This document shows positions 39,911-41,672 of a stretch of 41,672 bases of DNA, piece after piece; within the stretch, counting starts at the first letter, position 1; every line of letters starts with the position of its first letter. A program made the translations under genes and the position numbers. A model generated the notes under the pieces. The model saw only the letters and a program-made list of their open reading frames with translations, was not told where the DNA came from and ran no database searches. This DNA is from Gemmatimonadaceae bacterium (GTDB lineage Bacteria > Gemmatimonadota > Gemmatimonadetes > Gemmatimonadales > Gemmatimonadaceae). The DNA lies in the NCBI GenBank assembly GCA_025453875.1, contig JALOPN010000006.1, positions 1 through 41,672 on the forward strand, read 5' to 3'.

Positions 39911-40500
39911 TCACCCCCGAACCGTCAGTGCCTTGCTAGCCTTCTGGAGGCGCGCCCGAAGCGCCTCGATCACCACGGCGCGCGCCGCCTCCTCGGCCGC
40001 GCCCTCGAGGTCCCCGTCGGTGATCGCCGGAGCGCCGCCGAGGAGCAGGCAGAAGGCATCAATGCGCTATCGCATGATCTGCACCAGCCGCTGGTCTCGC
40101 GTGCCACGGAACGCGGGATAGGCGATCCACAACGATTCGTTCGGCGAACTCCCTGCACACGACCCGACGCGCCGGAGTCGGCCATTTAGCTGAATCGTGC
40201 GGACCCTCCTCGGGTCGAGCGCGTAGCGCACGAGGTGGCGGCGATGACGGTGCAGATCGATACCCAACGGCAGCATATCCGTCGGCACGGCTGTGTACTC
40301 GCACTTGCCCTGGCTCGGAGGAGCCTCGATGCCCGTGTGAGATTCGGAGTCCCCGATGACTTGAAGTCATCCGATTTCTGAGTAACGCCACTCGATGCCT
40401 CCGCGCAGGCTATTCTCCAACCGGGCGCTGCGTAGCACTCGTGCGCGTGCGATGGGCGGCGCATGGGGGGGAACGCGAGGCACTCTCGTAAGTGAATTGA
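39911..40500 (-). pseudogene. Decayed remnant of an SNF2-like helicase C-terminal region
   Basis: One minus frame reads ...ENSLRGGIEWRYSEIG*LQVIGDSESHTGIEAPPSQGKCEYTAVPTDMLPLGIDLHRHRRHLVRYALDPRRVRTIQLNGRLRRVGS...LWIAYPAFRGTRDQRLVQIMR*RIDAFCLLLGG..., with in-frame stops TGA (40367-40369) and TAG (40067-40069). Resembles the G-INLH..RHLIHYDLPWNP...QR.GR.DR.GS...PY..GT.DER helicase motif V/VI block. Confidence 0.5.
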
Positions 40501-40562
40501 GATGGACTTGACCCGATTTCGTGGACGCCTGACTCGCCCTAGAATAGGGGCGGAGGTGGGCT

Positions 40563-40883
40563 ATGGGATCGAGCAAGAAAGCGGTCCGACGCGAGCGTCG
40601 GACGTTCAGTGCCGAGTTCAAGGCGGAAGCCGTCCAGCTCGTGGCCGCGCGGCGTGCGACGGGCGCCACGCTCGCGCAGGTGGGCCGGGAACTCGACGTG
40701 CGCCCCGACCAGCTGCGCGCGTGGGTGCGCCTCCAGCGGGAGGCGGCCGCGACCGGGCTGGCCGTCACGGGGGAGACGCCGGAGCAGGAGATTCGGCGCT
40801 TGCGGCGAGAGGTGGCGACCTTGCGCCAGGAGCAGGCGTTCGTAAAAAAAGTGGCGGTGTACTTCGCGAAAGAGTCGCGATGA
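40563..40883 (+). CDS. IS3-family transposase OrfA
   Basis: RRTFSAEFKAEAVQLVAARRATGATLAQVGRELDVRPDQLRAWVRLQRE...EIRRLRREVATLRQEQAFVKK (HTH plus leucine zipper). Confidence 0.92.
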   Translation: MGSSKKAVRRERRTFSAEFKAEAVQLVAARRATGATLAQVGRELDVRPDQLRAWVRLQREAAATGLAVTGETPEQEIRRLRREVATLRQEQAFVKKVAVYFAKESR

Positions 40884-41473
40884 GGTGCGCCGTGATCGCT
40901 CGCCATCGGGGCGAGTTCCCTGTGCGACTCATGTGCCGGGTCCTCGAGGTCTCGGTGGCGGGCTTCTACGCCTACCTCCAGCGGCCGGAGAGCTGGCGCG
41001 CGGTGATCGACGACGTGCTGCTGGCCCACGTGCGCATCGCGTTTGCCGCGAGTGGGGCGACCTACGGCGCGCCGCGGGTGCATCAGGAGCTGCGCGCCGC
41101 CGGGCTGCCGACGAGCACCAAGCGCGTCGCCCGCCTGATGCGGGCCGACGGACTCGTGGCGCGCCCACGCCGTCGACGCCGTGTCGTGACGACGGACTCG
41201 AATCACCACGAGCCCATCGCGCCGAATCGGCTGGCGCGCGCGTTCGACATCAACGGCGTGGCGCTGAATCGGGTGTGGGTCGGCGACATCACGTACGTAC
41301 CGACGCGCGAAGGCTTCCTGTACTTGGCGACCGTGCTGGACCTCGCGTCCCGTCGCTGCGTCGGGTGGGCGATGCGTGACAGCATGGAGGTCGACCTGGT
41401 GACGAGCGCGCTGCGCATGGCGCGCGACGCGCGGCGACCGGCCGCCGGCTTGATCTTTCACTCGGATCGCGGC
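40880..41473 (+). pseudogene. IS3-family transposase OrfB (truncated at the second catalytic Asp region)
   Basis: MRCAVIARHRGEFPVRLMCRVLEVSVAGFYAYLQRP...YGAPRVHQELRAAG...NRVWVGDITYVPTREGFLYLATVLDLASRRCVGWAMRDSM...GLIFHSDRGG; the reading then becomes non-homologous. Confidence 0.85.
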
Positions 41474-41525
41474 GGGCAAGGCGGAATCAACCGGTCGTCG
41501 CAACGCCTTCAACCGAGAGGTGTTT

Positions 41526-41672
41526 ATGGGGCGACCCGCAGGATGGATGAAGCAACTGACTGGACGGGAGGCGATGCGCTCTCCTGGGGCACCTTCGCTC
41601 CGGCGAGAAGTCGAGCGTCAGTTCTGGGCCCAGATTGCCACGGGGATCACGAGCGAAAAGGCCGCCGAAGCC
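41526..41672 (+). CDS. IS30-like transposase N-terminus (partial, runs off window)
   Basis: Frame from ATG 41526: MGRPAGWMKQLTGREAMRSPGAPSLRREVERQFWAQIATGITSEKAAEA; absent from the ORF track because it runs off the edge. Confidence 0.65.
   Translation, partial: MGRPAGWMKQLTGREAMRSPGAPSLRREVERQFWAQIATGITSEKAAEA

Larger units (their letters stand above)
40503..41473 (+). mobile_element. IS3-family insertion sequence, 3' part missing/interrupted
   Basis: Left-end-like TGGACTTGACCCGATTTCGTGGACGCC; orfA plus overlapping orfB in -1 frame; orfB similarity stops at HSDRG. Confidence 0.75.

Noticed and set aside
39601-40189. ORFs 39601..39876 and 39611..40189 plus-strand
   Set aside because: No recognisable domain, Arg/Ser/Pro-rich out-of-frame composition; the second also runs antisense to the helicase remnant.

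Overview
High-GC bacterial chromosomal segment. Gene content and protein style (SusC/SusD pair, barrel-less plug protein, short Bacteroidetes-like sigma-70, split F1 operon) suggest Gemmatimonadota or a related FCB-type lineage; this is inference, as no 16S gene is present. Order: (1) disrupted UvrD/PcrA-type helicase at the left edge; (2) M16 protease and a convergent COG4324-like aminopeptidase; (3) dnaE (with an in-frame 427-aa intein)-accA-ricT-metG; (4) a four-gene type IV pilus minor-pilin cluster; (5) a long minus-strand run: susC-susD-lipoprotein/DUF4397/plug-only protein-TPM-NTase-like-lemA; (6) waaA; (7) F1-ATPase operon atpA-G-D-C with a perfect CRP-type palindrome upstream; (8) receiver-like/AraC regulator, NUDIX protein, MlaF-type ABC ATPase, primary-type sigma factor; (9) five tRNAs (Ala-Gly-Val-Arg-Pro); (10) an accessory right end with a decayed SNF2-like helicase remnant, an IS3-family element with an A7 frameshift site, and the start of an IS30-like transposase that appears to interrupt it. 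No CRISPR array was seen and I found no convincing wholly new multi-gene system. The best leads are the DnaE intein, the decayed helicase/nested-IS island edge, the CRP-like operator at the F1 operon, the susC/susD intercistronic hairpin and the barrel-less plug protein.
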